DNA from: Hydrogenophaga sp. BPS33
GTDB lineage: Bacteria > Pseudomonadota > Gammaproteobacteria > Burkholderiales > Burkholderiaceae_C
Assembly (NCBI RefSeq): GCF_009859475.1
Contig: NZ_CP044549.1
Location: 124,001-188,000 of the forward strand
Reading direction: 5' to 3'
Length of the DNA stretch: 64,000 bases
Each line of letters starts with the position of its first letter. Within the stretch, counting starts at the first letter, position 1. A model generated the notes under the pieces. That model did not search any database and had not been told where the DNA came from. It worked only from the letters and a program-made list of their open reading frames with translations. Of the stretch, positions 1-7,972 are shown piece by piece. A program made the position numbers and the translations under genes.

Positions 1-754
1 CCAGCAGGCTGTGCTCCATGCGATGGCGCGGCCCGGCGATGGCAATGGCCAGGGTTTCGCTGTGCACGTTCAGGAACGCCGACACCGCCCACACATCGGC
101 GACGTTCTCGCCCCGGCTCACGAAGTAGCCACGCTTGCGGCTGGCGGCGATGTCGTCGCCCAGGCTCTGCGGGCTGATCAGCGTGGCGCCGGTGATCGCG
201 GGCAGGTGCCGGTGCTCGATCTGTGCGCGCATTTCCGGCTCCTTCAGGCTGCCCAGCAAGGCCTTGCCGATGGCGCTGGAGTGCAGGGGCTTGAACTCGC
301 CCGGCCGCGCGGAGTAGCGGATGGAATGCGTGCTCTCCACCACCTGCAGGTAGATCACCGCATCGCCCTGGCGTTTGCCCAGGATCACCGTTTCGCGCGA
401 GGTGTCGCGCAGGCGTTCGAGCAGCGGCACCACACGCTCCATGAACGGGTCGCTGTCCTGGATCTCGCTGGCGATGTCGAACAGGCGGCGCGTGAGGTAC
501 AGCGAACGCGGGCGGCTCAACGAATAGAGGTAACCGCGCGCCGTGAGCGTGCCCACGATGGCGTGGCAACTGCTTTTGGGAATGCCCGTGGCCTCGGCCA
601 GGTCGGTGAGCGACAACGGTTTTCGCACCTTCTGGAACATCTCGAAGACGTCCAGCACGCGCTCGACGGCGGTCACGGCAACACCTCCGGCCTTCACGGC
701 AGTGGGCGTGGTCTGTTCGGTATCCTGAACGATGGGGTCGAATTCTGGATCCAT
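1..754 (-). CDS. IclR-family transcriptional regulator (3' end beyond window)
   Basis: Reads leftward out of the window; 251 codons are visible, so only the last few residues of a normal 250-270 aa IclR protein are missing. The N-terminus MDPEFDPIVQDTEQTTP is followed by a winged-helix domain (roughly residues 28-90: AVERVLDVFEMFQ, then LTDLAEATGIPKSSCHAIV). The rest is the effector-binding domain, ending near AIAGPRHRMEHSLL, a usual IclR C-terminal stretch. The start is the ATG at 754 with an AGGAG upstream. It diverges from the crotonase/mutase operon with only 72 bp between the starts, so it is probably the local regulator of that operon. The effector is unknown. Confidence 0.88.
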   Translation of the reverse strand, partial: MDPEFDPIVQDTEQTTPTAVKAGGVAVTAVERVLDVFEMFQKVRKPLSLTDLAEATGIPKSSCHAIVGTLTARGYLYSLSRPRSLYLTRRLFDIASEIQDSDPFMERVVPLLERLRDTSRETVILGKRQGDAVIYLQVVESTHSIRYSARPGEFKPLHSSAIGKALLGSLKEPEMRAQIEHRHLPAITGATLISPQSLGDDIAASRKRGYFVSRGENVADVWAVSAFLNVHSETLAIAIAGPRHRMEHSLL

Positions 755-776
755 GGGTCGATGCGGCTCCTATTTG

Positions 777-790
777 TTCGATATCTCGAA
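777..790. promoter_or_regulatory. Candidate IclR operator between divergent starts
   Basis: TTCGA-TATC-TCGAA is an inverted repeat with perfect 5-bp arms, in the 72-bp gap between the regulator start (754) and the crotonase start (827). IclR proteins of the PcaR/PcaU group bind TGTTCG-type palindromes, and the site here is preceded by TG, giving TGTTCGA. Placement and shape fit an operator; binding is inference. Confidence 0.4.
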
Positions 791-826
791 TAAGTGTTCT
801 TCCAGCTGGACTCGAGCCAATCTAGC

Positions 827-1645
827 ATGAATGCCATGCAGACCACAACACCACCACCTCCTCCCCTTGCCACGAGCGGACCGATCCGCACCGTGGCGCG
901 CGCCTCGGGGGCCGTCTGGCTCACCGTCGACCGCGCCGACAAACACAACGCCCTGGCGCGCCCGGTGCTCGCGGCCCTGGCCGACGCGGTGCGCGAGGCC
1001 GGCGCCCGCGCCGGCACGCGTTACCTCGTCATCAGCGGCGCGGGCGAGAAGTACTTCGCCGCCGGCGGCGACCTGCGCGACCTGGCCGGCGTGCGCGACG
1101 AGACCGCGGTGCAGGCCATGATGGAAGAAGCCGGCGACGCGCTCGACGCCATCCGCCACTGCCCGGTGCCGGTGCTGGCCTACCTCAACGGCGACGCCAT
1201 CGGCGGCGGTGCCGAACTCGCCCTGGCCTGCGACATGCGGCTGCAGGCCGCGCACGCGCGCATCGGCTACATCCAGGCGCGCCTGGCTATCACCTCGGCC
1301 TGGGGCGGCGGGCCCGATCTGTTCCGTCTGCTCGGCCCGGCACGCGCGATGCGCATGATGGCCCGCGCCGAACTGGTGAACGCGCCCACCGCACTGGCCT
1401 GGGGACTGGCCGATGCGGTGATCGCCGATGGCCCGCAAGGCCAGGACATCGCCGACTTCCTCCAACCCCTGGATGCCTGCGCGCCGCAGGTGCTGCGCGG
1501 CATCAAGGCGCAGGCCGTCGCGGCACGCCAAGGGCAGGCCTGGCCCGCGCACCGCCGCGTGGAACAGGACCACCTCGCACGGACCTGGTTGCACGACGAC
1601 CACTGGGCCGCCTCCGACAAATTGCTCAACAAGGCCCGTACATGA
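827..1645 (+). CDS. Crotonase-superfamily protein, possible acyl-malonyl-CoA decarboxylase
   Basis: 272 aa with the enoyl-CoA hydratase/isomerase fold: substrate loop AGGDLRDLAGV (about residue 79) and oxyanion-hole segment NGDAIGGGAELALACD (121-136). The hydratase glutamate in GGGAEL is kept (E130). The second catalytic glutamate, normally in a GQPE motif, is replaced: the segment reads GYIQARLAITSAWGGG, with Q150 at that place. A W-G-G after this segment is also seen in ethylmalonyl-CoA decarboxylase-like crotonases. I chose the ATG at 827 rather than the upstream in-frame TTG at 794, because it gives the usual N-terminal length. The stop overlaps the mutase start (ATGA). By analogy with YgfG in the E. 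coli Sbm operon, decarboxylation of the mutase product is plausible but unproven. Confidence 0.8.
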   Translation: MNAMQTTTPPPPPLATSGPIRTVARASGAVWLTVDRADKHNALARPVLAALADAVREAGARAGTRYLVISGAGEKYFAAGGDLRDLAGVRDETAVQAMMEEAGDALDAIRHCPVPVLAYLNGDAIGGGAELALACDMRLQAAHARIGYIQARLAITSAWGGGPDLFRLLGPARAMRMMARAELVNAPTALAWGLADAVIADGPQGQDIADFLQPLDACAPQVLRGIKAQAVAARQGQAWPAHRRVEQDHLARTWLHDDHWAASDKLLNKART

Positions 1646-3267
1646 ACAGCCGAGACCCCCTTGCATCGGCCTTGCCCGCCGAACCCGAGCTGGGCCCCAT
1701 CAGCCGCACCGGCATACCGGTACCCACCCGGGTCGACGCCTCGGCCGTGAACCCCGAGAACATCGGCCAGCCGGGCGAGTACCCGTTCACGCGCGGCATC
1801 TTCCCCGACGGTTACCAAGGCCGGCTCTGGACCATCCGCCAGTACTCGGGCTTCGGCACCGCCGAGGAAAGCAACGAACGCTACAAGTTCCTGCTGGAAA
1901 AAGGCCAGACGGGTCTGTCGGTCGCGCTGGACCTGCCCACGCAATGCGGCTACGACCCCACGCACCCGATGGCCCGGCCGGAGATCGGCAAGGTCGGCGT
2001 GTCGCTGTCCAACCTGAGCGAAGCGGAAATCCTCTTCAAGGACCTGGACCTGTCGAAGATCTCCACCTCGTTCACCATCAACGGCACCGCCGCGATCATC
2101 TACGCGATGTACCTCGCGGTGGCCGACAAGCAGGGCGTGCCACGCCACAAGCTCACGGGCACGATCCAGAACGACATCCTCAAGGAATACGTGGCGCGCG
2201 GCACCTGGATCTTCCCGGTGCGGCCCTCGATGCGTCTGATCGCCGACTCGATCCTGTACTCGAACGACGTCACGCCGCGCTTCAACCCGATCAGCATCGC
2301 CGGTGCCCATGTGCGCGACGCCGGTGCGACCGCCGCCGAGGAGATGGCCTACACGCTGGCCAACGGCCTGGCCTATGTGGAGGAGCTGCGCCAGCGCGGC
2401 GGCGACGTGGAGAAGTTCGCCAAGCGCCTGTCCTTCTTCTTCTACGTACACATGGATTTCTTCGACGAGATCGCGAAGTTCCGCGCCGGCCGCCGGCTCT
2501 GGGCGCGCTTCATGAAGGAGCGCTACGGCGTGCAGGACCCCAAGGCGCAGCACTTCCGTTTCGGCGTGGTGTGCGGCGGCAGTTCACTGGTCGCGCCGCA
2601 GCCCTACAACAACGCGGTGCGCGTGGCGGTGGAAACCATGGCCGCGGTGTTCGGCGGTGCCCAATCCATCTTCACCTGCGCCTTCGACGAAGCCTTCCAG
2701 ATTCCGACCGAATTCTCGGCCGAGCTGGCGGTGCGCACGCAGCAGATGATCGCCTTCGAGAGCGGCATCGCCCGCACGGTCGATCCGCTCGGTGGCTCCT
2801 ATTTCCTGGAGCAGCACACCGACCGCATGGAAGAGATGATCCTCCAGGTCATGGGCGAGATCGACGCATACGGCGGCGTGGTGCCCGCGATCGAGGACGG
2901 CTGGCTGCAGCTGCGCCTGGCCGAGCGCGGCCTGGAACGCAAGCTCGACACCGACGCCGGCCGCCACGCGGTGGTGGGCCAGAACTACTTCGCCAAGGCC
3001 GACGAAAAGATCGGCGTGGGCGAGGTCTTCAAACTCGATCCCACGATCGCGCAGCGCGCGCTCGACAAGTACCAGCGCGTGAATGACACGCGCAACCAGG
3101 CCGCGGTGGACGCGTCGCTGGCCAAGCTGGCCAGCGCCGCCGCGCAGGACCGCGAAAACGTCATGCCCTGGCTGGTGGAGTGCTGCCACGCCTACGCCAC
3201 CGTCGAAGAGATGGTCGATTGCCTCAAGAAGGAATGGGGCGAATTCAAGGAACCGGTGAACCTATGA
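1642..3267 (+). CDS. B12-dependent acyl-CoA mutase, large (substrate-binding) subunit
   Basis: 541 aa TIM-barrel subunit of the methylmalonyl-CoA mutase family, without the B12 domain, which is the next gene. Landmarks: WTIRQYSGFGTAEESN (63-78), with Y68 at the place of the Propionibacterium MCM Tyr89; TGTIQNDILKE (172-182); PSMR with R198; and the catalytic histidine H223. Ala sits where 2-hydroxyisobutyryl-CoA mutase has Asp117, so the specificity pair is MCM-like. Two usually invariant places differ: the GYH motif reads GAH (A222), and the THSQ motif reads FGVV (307-310). The substrate may therefore not be methylmalonyl/succinyl-CoA. Translationally coupled on both sides by ATGA overlaps. 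Confidence 0.92.
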   Translation: MNSRDPLASALPAEPELGPISRTGIPVPTRVDASAVNPENIGQPGEYPFTRGIFPDGYQGRLWTIRQYSGFGTAEESNERYKFLLEKGQTGLSVALDLPTQCGYDPTHPMARPEIGKVGVSLSNLSEAEILFKDLDLSKISTSFTINGTAAIIYAMYLAVADKQGVPRHKLTGTIQNDILKEYVARGTWIFPVRPSMRLIADSILYSNDVTPRFNPISIAGAHVRDAGATAAEEMAYTLANGLAYVEELRQRGGDVEKFAKRLSFFFYVHMDFFDEIAKFRAGRRLWARFMKERYGVQDPKAQHFRFGVVCGGSSLVAPQPYNNAVRVAVETMAAVFGGAQSIFTCAFDEAFQIPTEFSAELAVRTQQMIAFESGIARTVDPLGGSYFLEQHTDRMEEMILQVMGEIDAYGGVVPAIEDGWLQLRLAERGLERKLDTDAGRHAVVGQNYFAKADEKIGVGEVFKLDPTIAQRALDKYQRVNDTRNQAAVDASLAKLASAAAQDRENVMPWLVECCHAYATVEEMVDCLKKEWGEFKEPVNL

Positions 3268-3683
3268 GCGAAGCAGTCAACACCACACGGCCGCTGGCCG
3301 GCAAACGCATCCTGGTGGGCAAGCCCGGCCTCGATGGACACGACATCGGCGCCAAGATCGTCGCGCTCACCTTGCGCGACGCGGGCGCCGAGGTGATCTA
3401 CACCGGGCTGCGCCGCAGCCCCGGACAGATCGCGCAAGTGGCCGTGGACGAAGGCGTGCACGCTGTGGGCCTGAGCATCCTCTCGGGCAGCCACAAGGAA
3501 CTGGTGGCCGACGTGATCGCCGAGCTGCGCGGGCGCAAGGCCACCGACGTGAAGGTGTTCCTGGGCGGCACCATCCCAGGCGAAGACCACGCGGAACTGC
3601 AGGCGCTGGGCGTGGCCGCGATCTTCACCGCCGACATGCCGCTGGACACCGTGGTGTCGCGCCTGGCGGAGCGGCTCACATGA
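3264..3683 (+). CDS. B12-binding small subunit of acyl-CoA mutase
   Basis: 139 aa, a stand-alone cobalamin-binding Rossmann domain. It carries the DxHxxG motif as GLDGHDIG (D24, H26, G29), where H26 would be the lower axial cobalt ligand. GLSILSGSH (about 72-80) and the glycine loop FLGGTIPG also fit the family. Separate large and small subunits are typical of isobutyryl-CoA, 2-hydroxyisobutyryl-CoA and archaeal-type methylmalonyl-CoA mutases. The start ATG overlaps the large-subunit stop, implying equimolar translation. Confidence 0.92.
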   Translation: MSEAVNTTRPLAGKRILVGKPGLDGHDIGAKIVALTLRDAGAEVIYTGLRRSPGQIAQVAVDEGVHAVGLSILSGSHKELVADVIAELRGRKATDVKVFLGGTIPGEDHAELQALGVAAIFTADMPLDTVVSRLAERLT

Positions 3684-3742
3684 GCGCTGTGCCGGGACGC
3701 CCCAAGCAAGCTCGCACCGCAGGCGAAGCCGAAGGAGAACCC
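3681..3742 (+). repeat. Interspersed intergenic repeat carrying a ribosome-binding site (copy A)
   Basis: Begins at the small-subunit stop (TGAGCGC), runs through CCGGGACGCCCCAAGCAAGC and CGCACCGCAGGC, and ends in an AAGGAG Shine-Dalgarno just before a GTG. Closely similar copies lie at 42073-42137 and, more divergent and on the other strand, at 34963-35026. In all three cases the element begins at a stop codon and ends at the next gene's start. Confidence 0.6.
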
Positions 3743-4885
3743 GTGCGCGCAGGTGCCTCGCGCGGCCCGCTGGCGGGTCTGCGCATCATCGAGGTCGGCC
3801 ACATGCTCGCGGGCCCGTACTGCGGCCTGTTGCTGGCCGACATGGGCGCCGAGGTGATCAAGGTCGAGCCGCCCGAGGGCGACATCGCGCGCCGCGTCAG
3901 CCCGCACTTCATCGGCCCGCACAACGCCTACTTCGCCAGCCTGAACCGCAGCAAGAAAAGCGTGGTGCTCGACCTCGCGAGCGATGCCGGCCGCGATGCG
4001 CTTCACAGCCTCGCGCGCGAATCGCACGCGCTCATCACCAACCTGCGACCCTCGGCGATCCGCAAGCTCGGCCTCACCTACGCCGCGCTCGGCGCGGTCA
4101 ACCCCAAGCTGGTCTGCGTGGCGCTGACCGGCTACGGCCTGGACGGCCCCTACGCCGAGAACCCGGCATACGACTACGTGATCCAGGCCCTCACCGGCGT
4201 GATGGCCCTCACCGGCGACCCGAGTGCACCGCCCACCAAGGCCGGCTACTCCGCGGTCGACAACTCGGCCGGTCTGGTGGCCGCCATGGGCCTGCTGGCC
4301 AAGATCGTCGAAGGGCGGGGCGGACAGGTCGACGTCGCCATGTACGACGTCATGCTCTCGCAGCTCAACTACCTGGCGGGCGCGGCCCTGAACACCGACG
4401 AGACCGTGGAGCGCCTGGCCAATTCCTCGCATCCCTACATGGTGCCGGCGCAGATCTTTCCCACCGCCGACGGCTGGCTCACGCTCTTCATCACGCACGA
4501 CAAGTTCTGGCGCAAGTTCTGCACCGAAGCGGGCCAACCGGGCTGGATCGACGACCCGGTGTTCGCCACCCTGGAAGCGCGTCGCGCCCACCGCGCGCCC
4601 GTGCTCGCAGCCATCGGCACCGTGCTGCAGACGGCCAGTGCCGCCGAGTGGGTGCGCCGCCTCGCGCCGCTGGGCATCGTGGTGTCCGAAGTCGGCACGC
4701 TGGCCGCGGCGCTCGACACCGACCTCACGCGCTCGCGCGGCCTTGTGGTGCCGCTCGGCGACGGCGAGGCGCCGCTGCGCGCCATCGCCAGCCCGTTGCG
4801 CTTCGAGGGCTACGCACCGCGCTACGGCCTGCCGCCGCTGCTCGACCAGCACCACGGGGCCGTGTTCGGAAAGGCCCTGGCGTGA
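3743..4885 (+). CDS. Family III CoA-transferase (CaiB/BaiF type)
   Basis: 380 aa. Starts with LAGLRIIEVGHMLAGPYCGLLLADMGAEVIKVEPPEG-type sequence, the family signature for CoA binding, and carries the catalytic aspartate in the PAYDYVIQALTG segment (D144 from this start). Family III enzymes move CoA between an acyl-CoA and an acid without a ping-pong glutamyl-CoA. I place the start at GTG 3743 behind AAGGAG. The earlier in-frame ATG at 3680 would add 21 residues encoded by an interspersed repeat. In the operon it would load the mutase substrate with CoA or recycle CoA from the product, the role YgfH has in the Sbm operon. Confidence 0.88.
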   Translation: MRAGASRGPLAGLRIIEVGHMLAGPYCGLLLADMGAEVIKVEPPEGDIARRVSPHFIGPHNAYFASLNRSKKSVVLDLASDAGRDALHSLARESHALITNLRPSAIRKLGLTYAALGAVNPKLVCVALTGYGLDGPYAENPAYDYVIQALTGVMALTGDPSAPPTKAGYSAVDNSAGLVAAMGLLAKIVEGRGGQVDVAMYDVMLSQLNYLAGAALNTDETVERLANSSHPYMVPAQIFPTADGWLTLFITHDKFWRKFCTEAGQPGWIDDPVFATLEARRAHRAPVLAAIGTVLQTASAAEWVRRLAPLGIVVSEVGTLAAALDTDLTRSRGLVVPLGDGEAPLRAIASPLRFEGYAPRYGLPPLLDQHHGAVFGKALA

Positions 4886-5808
4886 GCGAACGCGAGGCCC
4901 TGGACCGCTACGCCCTGGGCCGCGCCCTCACCGCGCTGGCCAACGCCAGCGCGCACGACATGCTGGCGCGGGCACCCGACGACGTGCCCGGCGCCGGCGC
5001 GCGCCGCATCGGCCTCACCGGCGCGCCGGGCGCGGGCAAGAGCACGCTCGCGGGCCACCTGGCTCTGCACCGCGCGCGCGGCGGCCACCGCATGGGCGTG
5101 CTCGCGGTCGACCCGAGCAGCCCGAAGTCCGGTGGCGCCATCCTGGGCGACCGCATCCGCATGGACGATCTCGCGGGCAGCCCCGATCTCTACATCCGCT
5201 CCATCGGTTCGCGCTCCACCTCCGACGGCCTGTCGGACAACCTGCCCGAGATGCTCGACCTGATGGACGCGCACGGCTTCGACGAAGTGCTGCTCGAAAC
5301 CGTGGGCGTGGGCCAGGCCGAATACGCCGCACGTGCGCAGGTGGACACACTGCTGCTGGTGCTGCTGCCCGAGAGCGGTGATGTCGTGCAAGCCATGAAG
5401 GCCGGCATCATGGAAATGGCCGACCTCTTCGTGGTCAACAAGTGCGACCTCGCGGGCGCGCAGAAGATGGCCACCGACATCCAGCGCATCGCGGCGGTGT
5501 CGCGGCGCGAGGCGGGCACCTGGCAGCCCCGGGTGCTGCTCGCGTCCAGCAGCAAGCCCGAGACCATCGAGGCCTTGTCGCAGGCCATCGACGCACACCA
5601 GGCCTGGCTGGCCAGCTCGCCACGGCAGGCCCAGCTGCGGCAGGCACGCGCGCGCTACCGCCTGCGCCGAGTGGTCGAGCGCCTCGCCGCGCACGCCATC
5701 GCGGCGCTGCCGGCCCCGGTTTTCGACACCTCGATGCCCCGACAGCTGGCGCATGTGATCGAGGCCCTTCAGCACAGCGCCAGCGACACAACGGAGACCA
5801 CACCATGA
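4882..5808 (+). CDS. MeaB/ArgK-type P-loop GTPase, mutase chaperone
   Basis: 308 aa, starting with a GTG that overlaps the CoA-transferase stop. G-protein motifs are clear: P-loop GAPGAGKST, the VDPSSPKSGGAILGDRIRM segment typical of MeaB, the ETVGVGQAE switch region, and NKCD for guanine specificity. MeaB proteins protect and reload cobalamin mutases by gating adenosylcobalamin transfer. The C-terminal dimerisation arm is present. Its operon position next to both mutase subunits fits that job exactly. Confidence 0.92.
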   Translation: MSEREALDRYALGRALTALANASAHDMLARAPDDVPGAGARRIGLTGAPGAGKSTLAGHLALHRARGGHRMGVLAVDPSSPKSGGAILGDRIRMDDLAGSPDLYIRSIGSRSTSDGLSDNLPEMLDLMDAHGFDEVLLETVGVGQAEYAARAQVDTLLLVLLPESGDVVQAMKAGIMEMADLFVVNKCDLAGAQKMATDIQRIAAVSRREAGTWQPRVLLASSSKPETIEALSQAIDAHQAWLASSPRQAQLRQARARYRLRRVVERLAAHAIAALPAPVFDTSMPRQLAHVIEALQHSASDTTETTP

Positions 5809-6773
5809 AGCCGATCTTGTTGAAACGCGCCGCCACCGCCGTGTTGGGCCTGGGCCTGGCCCTGGCTGCCGCCGCGCAGAGCTTTCCCACCCAGCCCGTG
5901 AAGATCATCGTCCCGCAGACACCCGGCGGCGCCTCGGACACGCTGGCGCGCGTGATCGGGCAGAAGCTGTCCGAGAAGTGGGGCCAGCCGGTGGTGGTGG
6001 AAAACCGCGCGGGCGCGGGTGGCAACATCGGCATGGAAGGCGTGGCGCGTGCCGCGCCCGACGGGACCACGCTGCTGATGAGCTACTCGGGCACGCACGC
6101 CATCAACGGCGCGCTCTACAAGAAGCTGCCCTTCGATCCGGTGAAGGACTTCGAGCCCGTGGCCACGCTGGCGACCCTGCCCTTCGTGATCGTCGCGCGC
6201 GCCGGCGCGAAGCACGCCAGCGTGGCCGATGTGATCGCCTCGGCGCGCAGCGGCGCGCTCACCTACGGTTCGGCGGGCAACGGCTCGGTCAACCACCTGC
6301 TGGGCGTGATGTTCGGCCAGGCGGCGGGCATCCCGCTCACGCACGTGCCTTACCGTGGCGCGGCGCCGGCCATGCAGGACCTGATGGCCGGCCAGATCGA
6401 CCTCGTGTTCACCAGCCTGCCCTCGGTGTCGGGCGCCATCAAGCAGGGCAGCCTGCGGCCGATCGCGCTCACCAGCCGCCAGCGCGCCGCCGCCTTCGGC
6501 AGCATCCCGACCATCGCCGAGGCGGGCTTCAAGGACTTCGATGTGAATCCCTGGTTCGGCCTGTTCGCGCCTGCGGGCACGCCCTCGGCGGTCATCCGCA
6601 AGATCAACGCGGACGTGAACGAGCTGCTGAAGTCACCCGAGGTGGTGGAGAAGTTCACCGGCCAGGGCGCCGTGCCCTTTGCCAGCGACCCGCAGCAGTT
6701 CGATGCACTTCTGCGCGAGGACATCGCCAAGTGGTCTGCGGTGGTGAAGTCTTCGGGGGCGAGTCTGGATTGA
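5805..6773 (+). CDS. Bug/TctC-family periplasmic binding protein
   Basis: 322 aa with a Sec signal peptide (MKPILLKRAATAVLGLGLAL, cleavage likely after AAAAQS). The mature start FPTQPVKIIVPQTPGGASD and the loops VVENRAGAGGNIG and VPYRGAAPA are Bug hallmarks. Bug proteins bind small carboxylates or amides in the periplasm; no TctAB membrane partners are nearby. The ATG overlaps the GTPase stop, so it is expressed with the mutase operon and probably binds the free-acid substrate of that pathway. Confidence 0.92.
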   Translation: MKPILLKRAATAVLGLGLALAAAAQSFPTQPVKIIVPQTPGGASDTLARVIGQKLSEKWGQPVVVENRAGAGGNIGMEGVARAAPDGTTLLMSYSGTHAINGALYKKLPFDPVKDFEPVATLATLPFVIVARAGAKHASVADVIASARSGALTYGSAGNGSVNHLLGVMFGQAAGIPLTHVPYRGAAPAMQDLMAGQIDLVFTSLPSVSGAIKQGSLRPIALTSRQRAAAFGSIPTIAEAGFKDFDVNPWFGLFAPAGTPSAVIRKINADVNELLKSPEVVEKFTGQGAVPFASDPQQFDALLREDIAKWSAVVKSSGASLD

Positions 6774-6800
6774 GCGGGAGCGCCGCTGGCGGCGAAGCTC

Positions 6801-7223
6801 GTGGCCTGGCTCTTCGATGTGAACGACATCTGGGTGCTCCAGTACCACCCGGTGTGGGTGCAAGGCCAGAGCAGCTACGCGCTCTCGCCGGGCTTGCCAT
6901 TGCGCGAGTCCGCCCATGTCGACGGCTCCTCCAACCGCCCGGTGCAGTGGTACTTCGACAACCTGCTGCCCGAAGAGGAGCTGCGCAAGTCATTGGCCAA
7001 AGAGGCCCAACTCGTGCACAAGGACGTCTTCGGCTTGCAGCGCCACTACGGCGCGGAGTCCGCGGGCTCGCTGGTGCTCAGCCCGCTGGGGCAAGGGCCG
7101 GCCCCGGAAGGGGTTCGCGGGCTCACGGTTGAGGCACTGAGCAAGTCATCGTCTGCAAACACCCAGCAGCAACCGCAGCGCGCTCATTTTGATGGGCTCC
7201 TGATTTTCCTTACTTTGAGGTAA
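6801..7223 (+). pseudogene. HipA-like N-terminal fragment
   Basis: The reading frame from GTG 6801 gives 140 aa. Residues 1 to about 115 match the N-terminal subdomain of HipA toxins: WVLQYHPVW, then SPGLPLRES, then the signature WYFDNLLPEEELRKSLA, and FGLQRHYGAESAGSLVLSP. The similarity stops near GLTVEALSKS; the remaining 25 residues look unrelated, and the kinase body is missing. No HipB is visible. I read it as a degraded remnant, possibly left by a deletion or rearrangement, and not a functional toxin. Confidence 0.6.
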
Positions 7224-7243
7224 GGATGGATGAGCACGACCCC

Positions 7244-7954
7244 TCACGCCGCGTCGTCGAACGCCGCATCGACCTCCACCACACCCAGCCGCGCATAGGC
7301 CGCAGCGGCCCCGCTCAGGTCCCACACCGTCGCGCCCTGGCGGATCGCTTCGGCGGCCTCGCTTTCCTTGCGCATCTTGGCCTGCGCGGCCGTGACCACG
7401 GCAGCGGCCTCGTCGCGCGGCAGCACCAGCACACCGTCGCCATCGGCCACCACCAGGTCACCGGGGCGCACGGTCACGTCGCCGCAGCTGATCGGCACGT
7501 TCACGCCGCCGCCCTTGCCCTTGTCCGCATGCACCGGCCAGATGTGCGTGGACCACACGGCCATGCCCATGCCGATCACGTTGTCCACATCGCGCACGCA
7601 GCCCTGCACCACCACGCCGGCCAAGCCGACTTCCTTCGCATAGGTGGTGGCCACGTCGCCCCACTGCGCGGCCGAGGTCTCGCCCAGGCAGGTCACCACC
7701 AGCACGTCACCGGGCTGCGCCAGGCGCAGCGCGCGGTGCATCATGAGGTTGTCGCCTGGTTGCGTGAGCGCGGTGATGGCCGGGCCGGCGATGCGCGCAC
7801 CCGGTGTCACGCGCCGCATGCGCGGCGACATGAGTCCGTTGAAGCCCAGGTGAGCGGTGCTTTCGTGGAGGTCGGCCACGGTCACGTCCTGCGCTTGCGC
7901 GCACACGCTGGCGGCCACGCGGTTGACGCGCAGAAAAACGGAAGGTCGGGTCAC
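7244..7954 (-). CDS. RraA-like / 4-carboxy-4-hydroxy-2-oxoadipate aldolase family protein
   Basis: 236 aa, GTG start. Family features: early T-V-A-D-L (DVTVADLHES), the active-site GCVRDVDNVIGM, with the R-D pair that binds pyruvate and metal, and CGDVTVRPGDLVVADGDGVLVLP. LigK/ProA members cleave 4-carboxy-4-hydroxy-2-oxoadipate to pyruvate and oxaloacetate at the end of protocatechuate/gallate 4,5-cleavage; other members are RNase E inhibitors or oxaloacetate decarboxylases. Last gene of a minus-strand group with a TauD-like oxygenase and a Bug receptor, so an aldolase or decarboxylase role in catabolism is more likely than RNase control. Confidence 0.8.
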   Translation of the reverse strand: MTRPSVFLRVNRVAASVCAQAQDVTVADLHESTAHLGFNGLMSPRMRRVTPGARIAGPAITALTQPGDNLMMHRALRLAQPGDVLVVTCLGETSAAQWGDVATTYAKEVGLAGVVVQGCVRDVDNVIGMGMAVWSTHIWPVHADKGKGGGVNVPISCGDVTVRPGDLVVADGDGVLVLPRDEAAAVVTAAQAKMRKESEAAEAIRQGATVWDLSGAAAAYARLGVVEVDAAFDDAA

Positions 7955-7972
7955 GGCGGCGTTCTTTCTCTT

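Noticed and set aside
11..793. Long plus-strand reading frame opposite the first IclR gene
   Set aside because: Residue content (His/Arg/Gln/Ala-rich, no motif) is that of the antisense of a GC-rich gene; the minus strand gives a clear IclR protein.
3680..3742. ATG 3680 as the CoA-transferase start
   Set aside because: The added residues come from an interspersed repeat also found at 42073; GTG 3743 has a proper ribosome site. The longer form is not excluded.
6781..6794. CGCCGC-TG-GCGGCG hairpin right after the first Bug gene, as a terminator
   Set aside because: Two-base loop, no T run, and such GC palindromes are frequent by chance at this base composition.
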